A stretch of 18,141 bases of DNA, taken from Altererythrobacter sp. (GTDB lineage Bacteria > Pseudomonadota > Alphaproteobacteria > Sphingomonadales > Sphingomonadaceae). The notes beneath the pieces are model-generated. The model saw nothing but the letters and a program-made list of their open reading frames with translations. It made no database searches and had not been told where the DNA came from. The stretch covers positions 1 to 18,141 of the forward strand of contig JALZVZ010000022.1 of the NCBI GenBank assembly GCA_023299945.1, written 5' to 3'. Position 1 is the first letter of the stretch, and each line of letters starts with the position of its first letter. Position numbers and translations under genes: made by a program. Positions 1 through 8,316 of this stretch are shown in pieces.

Positions 1-524
1 TTGAGTGCGCAGCTTTCAAACACGGCCCTGAAGGCGCCATTTACCCTGGAACATGCAAGGGTCAGGCGGTTGATACAGCCAAGCCATTTGCCCTGAGGCT
101 GAATTTAGAGCGCGCTATAGACCGGGCTGGTGCAATCACTTGGAGCGATGACATGGGAGACCAAACCATCGCCGATCCGCGCGACTTTGGTGATGTGGTG
201 TTGGTGCGCAAGGATGCGCCTGCAAGTTATCATTTGGCCGCAACACTGGATGATGCGGCAGACGGCGTCACCCTAGTCACTCGCGGTGAGGATTTGCGCT
301 CTGCCACCCATATCCACCGCTTGCTCCAAGCCTTACTGGGCCTGTCCCGGCCGGACTATCACCACCATCCGCTTCTGTTGGATGAAAGCGGCCAAAAACT
401 TGCGAAAAGGCGCGGGTCGCCGTCCCTTGCTGACAGGCGCGCAGCGGGCGAGGATGGTGTGTTGCTTGGCAAGCAACTGCGCTTGCATAGTTTTCCGGCT
501 GGAATTTCGCTCGAGAGCGCCTAA
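1..524 (+). CDS. gluQ: Glutamyl-Q tRNA(Asp) synthetase, 3' part (5' end outside window)
   Basis: GluQ-RS is a shortened paralogue of glutamyl-tRNA synthetase. It activates glutamate and attaches it to queuosine at the wobble position of tRNA-Asp, not to the acceptor end. The reading frame is open from base 3, with no start in view, and gives 173 residues up to TAA at 522-524; the family is usually near 290-300, so roughly the C-terminal 60 percent is present. Visible family motifs are a zinc-site remnant IYPGTCK (Tyr and Cys), the core stretch VTRGEDLRSATHIHRLLQALL, then YHHHPLLLDESGQKLAKRRG, where KLAKR stands in for the class I KMSKS loop. There is no C-terminal anticodon-binding domain, as expected for GluQ-RS and unlike true GluRS. 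The HIG1-like gene starts 10 bases downstream. The ATG at 153 is internal, not the start. Confidence 0.93.
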   Translation, partial: ECAAFKHGPEGAIYPGTCKGQAVDTAKPFALRLNLERAIDRAGAITWSDDMGDQTIADPRDFGDVVLVRKDAPASYHLAATLDDAADGVTLVTRGEDLRSATHIHRLLQALLGLSRPDYHHHPLLLDESGQKLAKRRGSPSLADRRAAGEDGVLLGKQLRLHSFPAGISLESA

Positions 525-534
525 ATACACTGGC

Positions 535-774
535 ATGACAACTTTTCTTATCATTGTGCTGGTCATCATTTGTGTGATGGTCGTCGTCTCGCTCGTTCGC
601 GGAATCATCGCTTTTTTGCGAACGACCAAGGTCGATCTGGAGAACAATACGGGCGAAACCGTCACCGAAATGCAGCTTGCCCAAAACAAGGCCATGTTTG
701 CGAGGATCAAATATCAAGCTCTGGCGATTGTGGTGGTGGTGATCATCATGGCTGTCGCTGGCGGCAATAGCTGA
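535..774 (+). CDS. Small HIG1-domain-like twin-transmembrane protein
   Basis: This 79-residue protein has two strongly hydrophobic helices, at about residues 4-27 (TFLIIVLVIICVMVVVSLV) and 62-75 (LAIVVVVIIMAVAG), joined by a polar loop. The loop ends in QNKAMFARIKYQALA, which resembles the conserved RNxxMxxRVxxQ signature of hypoxia-induced gene 1 (HIG1) proteins. Mitochondrial HIG1/Rcf1 proteins bind cytochrome c oxidase; the bacterial role is largely unknown, so a link to the respiratory chain here is inference. The start at 535 was chosen because it leads straight into the first helix and lies 10 bases after the gluQ stop; a longer frame from 286 overlaps gluQ and encodes nothing recognisable before this point. 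No strong Shine-Dalgarno is seen, so translation may be coupled to gluQ. The adenosyltransferase gene begins 18 bases after the stop. Confidence 0.85.
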   Translation: MTTFLIIVLVIICVMVVVSLVRGIIAFLRTTKVDLENNTGETVTEMQLAQNKAMFARIKYQALAIVVVVIIMAVAGGNS

Positions 775-792
775 TCGGGCGGGCGGCTTAAA

Positions 793-1368
793 ATGGTCAA
801 GCTCAATAAAATTTACACCAAGACGGGTGATGATGGCTCAACCGGCCTTGTCGATGGATCGCGCACGGCGAAGCATTCTGCACGGATCGCGGCCATAGGC
901 TTGGTTGATGAGGCCAATAGCGCGATTGGCGTGGCAGCGGCTTCGGCAAAAGACACAGGCCATGCAGAGGCGCTTTTTCGTATCCAGAACGATATGTTCG
1001 ATTTGGGTGCAGATTTGGCGACGCCGGCAGATGACGGCGACTTTGCCCCATCTGAAATGGTTTTGCGTGTAATCCCTGCGCAAGTGACGGCGCTAGAGAC
1101 AGCGATCGACGTGTTCAATGAAGACCTAGAGCCGCTGACCAGCTTTGTGCTTCCGGGCGGCAGTGAAGCGGCCGCACGCACCCATGTGGCCCGAGCCAGT
1201 GTGCGCGCAGCAGAGCGCGCCGTGGCTGAATTGGCCGGTGCAGAAGGCGTCAATCCATCCGCACTCGCCTATATCAATCGATTGTCTGATTATTTGTTCG
1301 TTCTCGCCCGCGTCTTTAATGATAACGGCAAAACCGATGTAAAATGGGTGCCGGGCGCCAACCGATAA
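793..1368 (+). CDS. pduO: Cob(I)yrinic acid a,c-diamide adenosyltransferase, PduO type
   Basis: This enzyme moves the 5'-deoxyadenosyl group of ATP onto reduced cob(I)alamin to make adenosylcobalamin, the cofactor of mutases such as methylmalonyl-CoA mutase. The 191 residues match the usual family length. The N-terminus LNKIYTKTGDDGSTGLVDG is the family ATP-binding loop. Near the C-terminus are RASVRAAERAV (Arg138, Glu141, Arg142) and the INRLSDYLFVLAR helix (Asn162, Arg163, Asp166), both diagnostic of PduO-type enzymes; CobA/BtuR types have a different fold with a Walker A motif. No cobalamin biosynthesis genes are in the window, so the enzyme may serve salvage or an adenosylcobalamin-dependent mutase elsewhere. 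The start ATG lies 18 bases after the HIG1-like stop, so a short operon gluQ-HIG1-pduO is plausible. PduO is used as a family label; no pdu operon is implied. Confidence 0.94.
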   Translation: MVKLNKIYTKTGDDGSTGLVDGSRTAKHSARIAAIGLVDEANSAIGVAAASAKDTGHAEALFRIQNDMFDLGADLATPADDGDFAPSEMVLRVIPAQVTALETAIDVFNEDLEPLTSFVLPGGSEAAARTHVARASVRAAERAVAELAGAEGVNPSALAYINRLSDYLFVLARVFNDNGKTDVKWVPGANR

Positions 1369-1463
1369 AGCGCAATTAGATAGCGCGCTAACCGCCAGGC
1401 GAACGAACCCTCTCTAGCCAACACTATCATCGCCCGCTAACACGCGCTTTTGCTGCACGTGCG

Positions 1464-1469
1464 AAGGGA
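1464..1469 (+). promoter_or_regulatory. Shine-Dalgarno of the 3-hydroxybutyryl-CoA dehydrogenase gene
   Basis: AAGGGA lies six bases before the ATG at 1476 and supports that start. The 107-base gap before the gene (1369-1475) also has room for its own promoter, but I cannot name convincing -35 and -10 elements. Confidence 0.6.
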
Positions 1470-1475
1470 TATTTA

Positions 1476-2345
1476 ATGCAAAGCATCGCCGTTATCGGAT
1501 CGGGTCAAATGGGCACCGGGATCGCTCAAACCGTGGCTCAACACGGCATTCAAGTCATGTTGGCCGACATTGATTTGGCACGCGCAGAGGCAGGTAAAGC
1601 CGCCATCGACACTGCGCTGGGTAAATTGGTCGGACGCGGCAAGATAGAGGTCGATGAAGCCGAAGCCATTCTGGGGCGGATCACGGCTGTCGCCGACTAT
1701 TCACCGATGAAAGATGCCAACCTCATCATTGAGGCAGCGACTGAACGCGAAGAAATCAAGCAAAGCATTTTCGAGGGGGCGGGCAAAGTCCTGTCGGACG
1801 ATGCGATTATGGCGAGCAACACCAGCTCGATCCCGATCACCCGCATGGCGAATCACTCACCTGATGCAGAACGGTTCATCGGGCTGCACTTCTTCAACCC
1901 TGTGCCGGTTATGGGTCTGATTGAGGTCATTCCTGGCCTCGCGACATCGCAGGAGACAACGGATCGCACTTCAGCCTTTGCCAAGGCGCTGGGCAAGGAA
2001 GTTGTGCTCTCTCAGGATGAGCCCGGCTTTGTCGTCAATCGCATCTTGTTGCCAATGATCAATGAAGCCATTTTCTTGCTGGGCCAGTCAACGGCCGGGA
2101 TTGAGGATGTCGATAAGGGCTGCCGCCTGGGTCTCAATCACCCCATGGGGCCGCTGCAATTGGCAGATTTTGTAGGGCTGGACACCTGTCTCGACATTAT
2201 CAACGTGCTTTACCGCACGACGCGAGACACGAAATATCGCCCCGCGCCATTGCTCGTAAAATATGTCGAGGCTGGCTGGCTTGGACGCAAAACCGGCCGC
2301 GGCTTTTACGATTACACTGGCGATGCGCCCGTTCCGACGCGTTAA
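1476..2345 (+). CDS. hbd: 3-hydroxybutyryl-CoA dehydrogenase (3-hydroxyacyl-CoA dehydrogenase family)
   Basis: This soluble enzyme interconverts (S)-3-hydroxybutyryl-CoA and acetoacetyl-CoA with NAD(P), a step of short-chain fatty acid oxidation and butanoate metabolism. The 289 residues match the stand-alone family (about 280-295); there is no fused enoyl-CoA hydratase domain as in FadB. The N-terminal Rossmann fold opens with VIGSGQMGTGIAQ (Gly8, Gly10, Gly13), with an acidic Asp31-Asp33 region after the second strand that favours NAD. SNTSS (114-118) and GLHFFNPVPVMGLIEVI carry the substrate-site Ser/Asn residues and the catalytic His138-Glu150 pair, with the same 12-residue spacing as in well-studied family members. 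The C-terminal dimerisation domain has HPMGPLQLADFVGLD. It ends 30 bases before the convergent acidic-protein gene; I see no terminator hairpin in that short gap. PaaH is the paralogue it could be confused with. Confidence 0.93.
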   Translation: MQSIAVIGSGQMGTGIAQTVAQHGIQVMLADIDLARAEAGKAAIDTALGKLVGRGKIEVDEAEAILGRITAVADYSPMKDANLIIEAATEREEIKQSIFEGAGKVLSDDAIMASNTSSIPITRMANHSPDAERFIGLHFFNPVPVMGLIEVIPGLATSQETTDRTSAFAKALGKEVVLSQDEPGFVVNRILLPMINEAIFLLGQSTAGIEDVDKGCRLGLNHPMGPLQLADFVGLDTCLDIINVLYRTTRDTKYRPAPLLVKYVEAGWLGRKTGRGFYDYTGDAPVPTR

Positions 2346-2375
2346 TCGAAACGGATATAAGCGCCCGAATTTGGC

Positions 2376-2792
2376 TTAGCGAAGATCAGCGTTTGAAGGG
2401 ATTGGCACCAAGCCGCCCACTTCTGGGGGGCCGGCGTCGTCTGCGTCGATATAGCCTGGGTCTACATCGGCATCGTTGATTGTATCATCGGTTGGCCGGT
2501 CAGAGAATGGATCCGTGCTTTCTGGCGAAGGATCGGTTCCATTGGTGTTGTCGACCAAGGCTTCATCATCCCATTCGACAACATTTGCATGGTCTTGGAT
2601 GCCCGGTTTTGGTGCCGCTTTATTCCCGCTCGATGCAGGTTGATTGCCGTCTGTATCGCTGGTGTAAGTTCCGGCGGCTTCTGAAAGCACGCCTTCATCC
2701 TCGGCTGAGCCAACAAAGAACATGACGGCGCCAATGGTCAGCGCGCCAAATGCCAACACGCCTTTGAGAGTGGAGTTTGATGTCGAAGCCAT
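2376..2792 (-). CDS. Membrane-anchored, highly acidic protein of unknown function
   Basis: I do not recognise this 138-residue protein. It has a short polar N-terminus, one hydrophobic helix at about residues 11-28 (GVLAFGALTIGAVMFFVG), and then about 110 residues of low-complexity sequence. By my count that tail has about 26 Asp/Glu against four Lys/Arg, with many Pro, Ser, Thr, Asn and Gly, so it is probably disordered. Lys10 before the helix and the acidic tail after it suggest the N-terminus is in the cytoplasm and the tail in the periplasm. The C-terminus GGLVPIPSNADLR is more ordered-looking and could be a short conserved motif. The ATG at 2792 is 24 bases after the mutS stop on the same strand, so the two may share a transcript, although no strong ribosome site is seen. 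The good open frame and the typical helix-plus-tail structure argue for a real gene. Confidence 0.72.
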   Translation of the reverse strand: MASTSNSTLKGVLAFGALTIGAVMFFVGSAEDEGVLSEAAGTYTSDTDGNQPASSGNKAAPKPGIQDHANVVEWDDEALVDNTNGTDPSPESTDPFSDRPTDDTINDADVDPGYIDADDAGPPEVGGLVPIPSNADLR

Positions 2793-2816
2793 GGGCGGCG
2801 GTTTATCCGCTGAAAC

Positions 2817-5471
2817 TTAACTTTTGGTAAGCGCGCCGCTTGTCTGTGCCTCGCGCGACAAATCATAAAGCAAATCTAACGCATCACGCGGGCTCAAAGC
2901 ATCCAGATCAATGCTGGCGATCCTAGCGGCCAATTCGGCGGCTGCGTCTGGTTCTTCTTCTTGCGGTGCGGCGGCAAATAATGGCAATTCGCCCAGGCCT
3001 GCGCCGATGCCGCCAGTTTCGCTGCGGGCTTTTTCGAGCTTTGCCAGAACCTGTTTTGCGCGCTTAACCACCGGGTCAGGAACACCAGCGAGGCGCGCCA
3101 CAGCAAGGCCATAGGAACGATCCGCTGGGCCTTTGGTAAGCTCATGCAAGAGAACCAAATCGCCTTTCCATTCGCGCGCTCGCACATGGTGCAGCGATAA
3201 GGCGGGGCAGCTGTCAGACAGCCGCGCGAGCTCGTGATAATGGGTTGCAAACAAGCACCGGCAAGCGATGCGGCTGTGCACTTCCTCAGCGACTGCCCAT
3301 GCCAATGCAAGGCCATCATAGGTTGATGTCCCGCGGCCCACCTCGTCCAAAATCACAAAGCTCTTGTCTGTCGCTTGGCTGAGGATGGCGGCGGTTTCGA
3401 CCATTTCCACCATGAAGGTAGAACGCCCCTTGGCTAGGTTATCCGATGCGCCCACGCGGCTGAACAGGCGGTCGACCAGGCCGATATTGGCGCTGGTAGC
3501 AGGCACAAATCCGCCCGCCTGCGCCATCAGAATAATTAGCGCGTTCTGGCGCAAAAAGGTCGATTTACCGCCCATATTCGGCCCGCCGATCAGCCAAAGA
3601 CGGTCGGACGCTGCCAATACGCAATCATTGGCAACAAAACGCTCTCCATCTTTTGATAAAGCATCCTCGACCACGGGGTGGCGACCGCCGGTGATCGTAA
3701 GCTGTGGACCGTCTGTTAAGCTTGGGCGGCACCACCCTCCTTCGGCGGCGCGTTCTGCCTGACCTGCGCTGACATCAATGCGAGCGAGCGCTTCGGCGGT
3801 AATGGCAATTGCTTGAGCGCGCGCGGCGATATTGGCGACCAAATCTTCAAAATGCGCTTCTTCTGCGGCCAATGCATGCCCGCCTGCCTCCGCAATCCGG
3901 CTGGCTTCCTCGTGCAAATCAATCGAGTTGAAGCGCACCGCGCCCTTCATTGTTTGGCGGTGGGTAAAGCCGCTGTTCGCTTCCATCAAAGCGTCACCAT
4001 GCTTGCTGGGCACTTCGATGAAATAGCCAAGCACGCCATTATGCTTGATTTTGAGCGAGGTGATTTGCGTGTCGTCGCGGTAGCGGGCCTCCATCACGGC
4101 AATCGCGCGGCGGGCATTGCCCGATGTGGCGCGCAATTCGTCCAAACCGTGGTCATAACCTTCTGCAATAAACCCGCCGGAGGAGCGTTCTGTCGGAGGA
4201 GCTGCAACCAAGGCGCGGCTGAGCAAATCGACCAGAGCGCCGTGCCCGCCTTCAGCCTGCCCGCTTAAATCGGGGAGCAAATGCGTGAGTAACGCTGGAT
4301 AATCACTGAGCGCGCCAAGCATATCGCGCAAGGTCGCCGCATCACGCAAACCATCGCGTATTTGGCCCAGATCGCGCGGGCTGCCGCGTCCAGCCATTAT
4401 GCGGCCCAAGGCTCGGCCCAAATCTGGTAGGCTGCGCAATCCGTCCCGCAAATTGGCGCGGGTAATCGGATCGCCGTGCAACCAGTTCACCAATTCAAGC
4501 CGCTGGGTAATGGCTGCGCGATTGTAAAGCGGCGCGGCGAGATCGCCTGCCAGCATTCGCGCGCCAGCACCTGTCACACAGCGGTCGATGCTGGCGATTA
4601 AACTGCCTTGGCGGGCACCCGATTGCGAGCTCAATATTTCCAAATTGGAGCGCGTGGCCTCGTCAATCACCATCACCGCATCGCCGGCATGGACTTTGGG
4701 CGGAAGGAGCAGCGGCAAGGTGCCGCGCCCGGCATGATCGAGATATTCGACCAACCCGCCGGCGGCTGCCAACATGGCGCGCGAGAAATCGCCGAACCCA
4801 TCCAATGTGGCCACACTATGGATGGCTTTCAGCCGGACCAACCCGCCATCGCTGGAGAAATCGGATTTTGGCCGCTCAATTTCATCACCTGAAGCCCATT
4901 CCCAGACCTCTGGCACCACGCATTCGCTCGGACCAAGCCGTGCCAATGCTGCGTTCAACATATCTGGTGCGCATTCCTCCAGCACCATCGCGCCGGTGGA
5001 AATATCGCAAGAGGCAATACCAATCACCCCGCGCACTTCGGCCAAAGCGGCTAGCACATTGGCCTGGCGCGGCTCCAGCAGAGCCTCCTCGGTCAAGGTG
5101 CCAGCAGTCACAAAACGCACAATGTCGCGCTTTACCAGAACTTTGGAGGATGGTTTTCCCTCCGCCTTGGCGCGTAGCTTTGCTTCTTCGGGTGTTTCCA
5201 CTTGCTCGGCGATCGCGACCCGGCAACCGCCCCGGATCAGCCGGGCCAAATAGCCCTCGGCAGCATGCACAGGCACGCCGCACATTGCTACAGGTTCGCC
5301 GTCATGCTCGCCGCGGCTGGTGAGCGCGATGTTCAAAATGCCCGCCGCTATCCGCGCATCGTCGAAGAACAATTCAAAGAAATCGCCCATCCGGTAGAAG
5401 AGCAAACAACCCTCAGCCTGCTCTTTCAGCTCAAGGAATTGCTGCATCATTGGGGTGGGCGGTTTGGCCAT
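2817..5471 (-). CDS. mutS: DNA mismatch repair protein MutS
   Basis: MutS recognises mispaired bases and small loops after replication and, with ATP, recruits MutL. From the ATG at 5471 it has 884 residues, normal for the family. The mismatch-reading domain opens with CLLFYRMGDFFELFFDDA, with Phe31 and Glu33 of the Phe-x-Glu motif that stacks on the mismatch. The connector, lever and clamp domains follow. The ATPase has Walker A GPNMGGKST near residue 628, Walker B VILDEVGRGTSTYDG near 707, and ATHYHEL. The C-terminus is the usual short helical tail. An in-frame TTG at 5513 with an AAAGG stretch upstream would add 14 residues (starting MPSRIRR); I prefer ATG 5471 because MAKPPTPMMQQ fits the family N-terminus directly before the first domain. 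It is divergent from maeB and is followed after 24 bases by the acidic membrane protein. Confidence 0.96.
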   Translation of the reverse strand: MAKPPTPMMQQFLELKEQAEGCLLFYRMGDFFELFFDDARIAAGILNIALTSRGEHDGEPVAMCGVPVHAAEGYLARLIRGGCRVAIAEQVETPEEAKLRAKAEGKPSSKVLVKRDIVRFVTAGTLTEEALLEPRQANVLAALAEVRGVIGIASCDISTGAMVLEECAPDMLNAALARLGPSECVVPEVWEWASGDEIERPKSDFSSDGGLVRLKAIHSVATLDGFGDFSRAMLAAAGGLVEYLDHAGRGTLPLLLPPKVHAGDAVMVIDEATRSNLEILSSQSGARQGSLIASIDRCVTGAGARMLAGDLAAPLYNRAAITQRLELVNWLHGDPITRANLRDGLRSLPDLGRALGRIMAGRGSPRDLGQIRDGLRDAATLRDMLGALSDYPALLTHLLPDLSGQAEGGHGALVDLLSRALVAAPPTERSSGGFIAEGYDHGLDELRATSGNARRAIAVMEARYRDDTQITSLKIKHNGVLGYFIEVPSKHGDALMEANSGFTHRQTMKGAVRFNSIDLHEEASRIAEAGGHALAAEEAHFEDLVANIAARAQAIAITAEALARIDVSAGQAERAAEGGWCRPSLTDGPQLTITGGRHPVVEDALSKDGERFVANDCVLAASDRLWLIGGPNMGGKSTFLRQNALIILMAQAGGFVPATSANIGLVDRLFSRVGASDNLAKGRSTFMVEMVETAAILSQATDKSFVILDEVGRGTSTYDGLALAWAVAEEVHSRIACRCLFATHYHELARLSDSCPALSLHHVRAREWKGDLVLLHELTKGPADRSYGLAVARLAGVPDPVVKRAKQVLAKLEKARSETGGIGAGLGELPLFAAAPQEEEPDAAAELAARIASIDLDALSPRDALDLLYDLSREAQTSGALTKS

Positions 5472-5580
5472 GGGATAAGGCGTAGCGGGGGCGCGCCTGA
5501 TTCGGGAAGGCAAAGCTGTCGCCTTTCCCCTATCGTTTGCCGCAACGCTCGGTTAAAGCTGGCGTAAATTAGGACCAATT

Positions 5581-5586
5581 GAGGAG
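5581..5586 (+). promoter_or_regulatory. Shine-Dalgarno fixing the GTG start of maeB
   Basis: GAGGAG lies eight bases before GTG 5595. A nearer ATG at 5587 is out of frame, so this site supports the GTG start. The mutS-maeB gap must hold both divergent promoters; I cannot place their elements with confidence. Confidence 0.65.
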
Positions 5587-5594
5587 ATGATTTC

Positions 5595-7859
5595 GTGGCA
5601 GATGGCGACAAGGGGGGCTTCACCACGCGCGAAGCGCTGTTTTATCATGAGACAATCCGTCCCGGTAAAATTGAGATTATTGCCTCGAAGCCGATGGCGA
5701 CGCAGCGCGATCTCAGCCTTGCTTATTCGCCCGGTGTAGCAGCACCAGTAGAGGCGATTGCCGCTGACCCCTCGCTTGCCGCGCGCTATACTGCGCGCTC
5801 CAATTTGGTCGCGGTGATCTCAAACGGAACAGCGATCCTTGGCCTCGGCAATTTGGGTGCGCTGGCATCCAAGCCGGTGATGGAGGGCAAGGCGGTGCTC
5901 TTCAAGCGTTTCGCCGATGTGGATTCGATTGATATTGAGCTTGCCACAGAAGATCCGCGCGCATTCATTGAGGCGGTGGCCTTGATGGAGCCGACTTTTG
6001 GCGGGATCAATCTAGAAGATATTAAAGCGCCTGAATGCTTCATCATTGAACAAGAATTGCGCGAGCGGATGAATATTCCGATCATGCATGATGATCAGCA
6101 TGGCACAGCGATTATTACCGCCGCTGGCTTGCTCAACGCATGCCATTTAACTGACCGTGACATTGAAGACGTAAAGGTCGTTGTGAACGGCGCGGGTGCG
6201 GCTGCTATTGCGTGTACAGCGCTGATGAAAGCGCTGGGTGTGCGCCATGAAAATGTGATTATGTGTGACCGCACTGGGCCGATAACTCCGGGCCGTGAAA
6301 AGGTCGACCAATGGAAAAGCGCGCATGCGGTTGAAACCACGGCCACCAATTTGGAAGAAGCGCTGAACGGCGCGGATATTTTCCTTGGCCTGTCTGCTGC
6401 TGGCGCGTTGAAACCGGAATGGGTGAAGAAGATGGCGGATAGGCCGATCATCTTTGCCATGGCCAATCCAACGCCGGAAATCATGCCTGACGAGGCGAAG
6501 GCCGTTCGCCCAGATGCGATCATCGCAACGGGCCGCAGCGATTTTCCAAACCAAGTGAACAATGTGCTGGGCTTCCCCTTCATCTTCCGCGGAGCATTGG
6601 ATGTGCAGGCCACCGCGATCAACGAGGAAATGAAGATTGCCGCAGCCACCGCAATCGCGGAATTGGCGCGTGAACGTGTGCCCGAAGAAGTCGCCAGCGC
6701 TTATGGCGGCAAGAACCAAAAATTTGGGACAGATTACATTATCCCTGCGCCGTTTGATCCGCGCTTGATGGAGGTGGTCTCCTCTGCCGTGGCGAAGGCG
6801 GCGATGGATTCTGGCGTGGCAAAATTCCACATTGAGGATTTTGACGCTTATCGGCATTCGCTCAAAGCGCGCCTCAACCCGACCACCTCTGTCCTGACCG
6901 GCACCTATAATATGGCGAAAGCCAATCCCAAGCGGATGGTCTTTGCCGAGGCGGAAGAAGAAGTCGTGCTGCGCGCCGCGATCCAATACCGTGATTTTGG
7001 CTATGGCACGCCAGTTTTGGTTGGCCGCACCAAAGCAGTGCTCGACAAATTGCACCAACTGTCTGTGTCTGACCCGCAAAGTTTTGAGATCCAGAACTCA
7101 GCCGATAGCGAGCATGTGCCCGCCATGGTCGACTATCTTTATGCCAAGCTGCAACGCAAGGGTTATACCGAGCGCGATGTGCGCCGGATGGTGAACCAAG
7201 AGCGTAACGTGTTCGCGGCGCTGTTGGTGGCGCTAGGTCACGGTGAGGGCATGATTTCGGGCCTCACTCGCACCTTTGCGCAAACCGCGCGTGAAGTGAA
7301 TATGGTGCTGGAGCCAAAGCCCGGTGCGCTGCCATTTGGCATCCATATGATGATCGGCAAGAACCACACGACCTTCATGGCCGATACGACGATCAATGAA
7401 CGCCCAACGGCGGCTCAACTGGCGCATATCGCCAAGGAAACCGCCGCTGTTGCGCGCCGGATGGGGCATGAGCCGCGCGTTGCGTTTCTGTCCTATTCCA
7501 CCTTCGGCAATCCTTCGGGCAAATGGCTCGATAATATCCGTGAGGCGGTCGCAATTTTGGACGCAGAAGACCCCGGCTTTGAATATGAAGGCGAGATGGC
7601 GCCCGATGCTGCGCTGAATGAAAAAGTGATGAAGCTTTACCCCTTCAACCGCCTGTCAGGCCCGGCCAATGTGCTGGTTATGCCGGGGCTGCAATCAGCC
7701 AATTTGTCGGCAAAATTGCTGCGCGAATTGGGCGGAGATGCCACCATTGGCCCAATGATGATCGGCATGGAAAAACCGGTTCAGATCGTGCCGATGACAG
7801 CGCTTGCACCTGATGTGCTGACGCTGGCTGTTCTGGCGAGCGCGGGGGTTGTGGGGTAA
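5595..7859 (+). CDS. maeB: NADP-dependent malic enzyme with C-terminal phosphotransacetylase-like domain
   Basis: MaeB oxidatively decarboxylates malate to pyruvate and CO2, giving NADPH and linking the TCA cycle to pyruvate and gluconeogenesis. The 754 residues fit the long MaeB form. The malic N-domain has LSLAYSPGVAAP with catalytic-type Tyr44, and GKAVLFKRFADVDSIDIEL with Lys99 as the likely general base. Metal ligands are in NLEDIKAPECF (Glu141, Asp142) and HDDQHGTA (Asp167). The NADP domain has VVNGAGAAAIA (about 197-205). From about residue 430 the protein is related to phosphate acetyltransferase; in MaeB that domain is a regulatory acetyl-CoA-binding module rather than an active enzyme (family knowledge). 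The start is GTG 5595. The gene ends four bases before the convergent DUF3592 gene. No frameshift or missing active-site residue is seen. Confidence 0.95.
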   Translation: MADGDKGGFTTREALFYHETIRPGKIEIIASKPMATQRDLSLAYSPGVAAPVEAIAADPSLAARYTARSNLVAVISNGTAILGLGNLGALASKPVMEGKAVLFKRFADVDSIDIELATEDPRAFIEAVALMEPTFGGINLEDIKAPECFIIEQELRERMNIPIMHDDQHGTAIITAAGLLNACHLTDRDIEDVKVVVNGAGAAAIACTALMKALGVRHENVIMCDRTGPITPGREKVDQWKSAHAVETTATNLEEALNGADIFLGLSAAGALKPEWVKKMADRPIIFAMANPTPEIMPDEAKAVRPDAIIATGRSDFPNQVNNVLGFPFIFRGALDVQATAINEEMKIAAATAIAELARERVPEEVASAYGGKNQKFGTDYIIPAPFDPRLMEVVSSAVAKAAMDSGVAKFHIEDFDAYRHSLKARLNPTTSVLTGTYNMAKANPKRMVFAEAEEEVVLRAAIQYRDFGYGTPVLVGRTKAVLDKLHQLSVSDPQSFEIQNSADSEHVPAMVDYLYAKLQRKGYTERDVRRMVNQERNVFAALLVALGHGEGMISGLTRTFAQTAREVNMVLEPKPGALPFGIHMMIGKNHTTFMADTTINERPTAAQLAHIAKETAAVARRMGHEPRVAFLSYSTFGNPSGKWLDNIREAVAILDAEDPGFEYEGEMAPDAALNEKVMKLYPFNRLSGPANVLVMPGLQSANLSAKLLRELGGDATIGPMMIGMEKPVQIVPMTALAPDVLTLAVLASAGVVG

Positions 7860-7863
7860 TTCC

Positions 7864-8289
7864 CTAAGTTTGCCGCCAGTGGCCAATGAACAATGCGCCG
7901 CTAGTTAAGATGAATATAATGCCCAAAAGGCCAAAAATCAGCGGCAGGAAATAGCGGTACATGAAGCTATCGATTTGAGCATCGGCGGGCGAGTCGGGAT
8001 CATAAATCACCTCTACCGGCCCGCCAAGCTCGCCTGCCGAGGAACTGGCGGAAGTGTTGCTTGTAAACTGGTGCAAGGCCCCGCCTTTGTCGCGAAATTC
8101 GACTTCGGGTTTGTACATGACAGTCCCTTCGTCATCGCGGTAACGGCCAAGTGCGACGATAGTGCCGGTGGCTTGCCCGCCTTTGGCCACGAGCTCCATG
8201 TCATCATAATAGAATGAGCCGCCAACACCGCTGAATATCACGCCAATAGGCAGGAAAAGGCAGGCGACCTTAAGTTTCTGATTGGACAA
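7864..8289 (-). CDS. DUF3592-type membrane protein
   Basis: This 141-residue protein has a hydrophobic helix at about residues 6-27 (VACLFLPIGVIFSGVGG), a beta-rich middle, and a second helix at about 112-137 (YFLPLIFGLLGIIFILTSG). The middle carries the DUF3592 pattern: ATGTIVALGRYRDDEG, then YKPEVEFRDKGG, then VEVIYDPDSPADAQID, where YDPxxPxxA is typical. The domain's function is not known; I expect it to sit in the inner membrane with its beta domain on one face. The start is TTG at 8289: an in-frame TAA is only seven codons upstream with no ATG or GTG between, and TTGGAG lies seven bases before the TTG. The next in-frame ATG would remove the first helix. The gene follows trmB by 27 bases on the same strand and converges on maeB. 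Confidence 0.85.
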   Translation of the reverse strand: MSNQKLKVACLFLPIGVIFSGVGGSFYYDDMELVAKGGQATGTIVALGRYRDDEGTVMYKPEVEFRDKGGALHQFTSNTSASSSAGELGGPVEVIYDPDSPADAQIDSFMYRYFLPLIFGLLGIIFILTSGALFIGHWRQT

Positions 8290-8296
8290 TGCACGG

Positions 8297-8302
8297 CTCC
8301 AA
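8297..8302 (-). promoter_or_regulatory. Shine-Dalgarno fixing the TTG start of the DUF3592 gene
   Basis: On the minus strand TTGGAG lies seven bases before the TTG at 8289. With the in-frame TAA seven codons upstream this fixes the start codon as TTG. Confidence 0.6.
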
Positions 8303-8316
8303 GTCGTTTATGCAGA

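Noticed and set aside
1381..1390. TAGCGCGCTA palindrome after the adenosyltransferase gene
   Set aside because: It is ten bases long and made of GC-rich alternation common in this genome, with no loop, T run or partner site, so neither a terminator nor an operator can be claimed.
5472..5513. TTG start adding 14 residues to MutS
   Set aside because: The extra residues do not look like the family N-terminus, although a weak ribosome site makes this start possible; noted in the mutS entry.
6147..7079. 310-codon open frame on the minus strand inside maeB
   Set aside because: It is antisense to conserved malic enzyme sequence, and its product is rich in His, Arg and Cys with no domain I recognise, as is usual for shadow frames in GC-rich genes.
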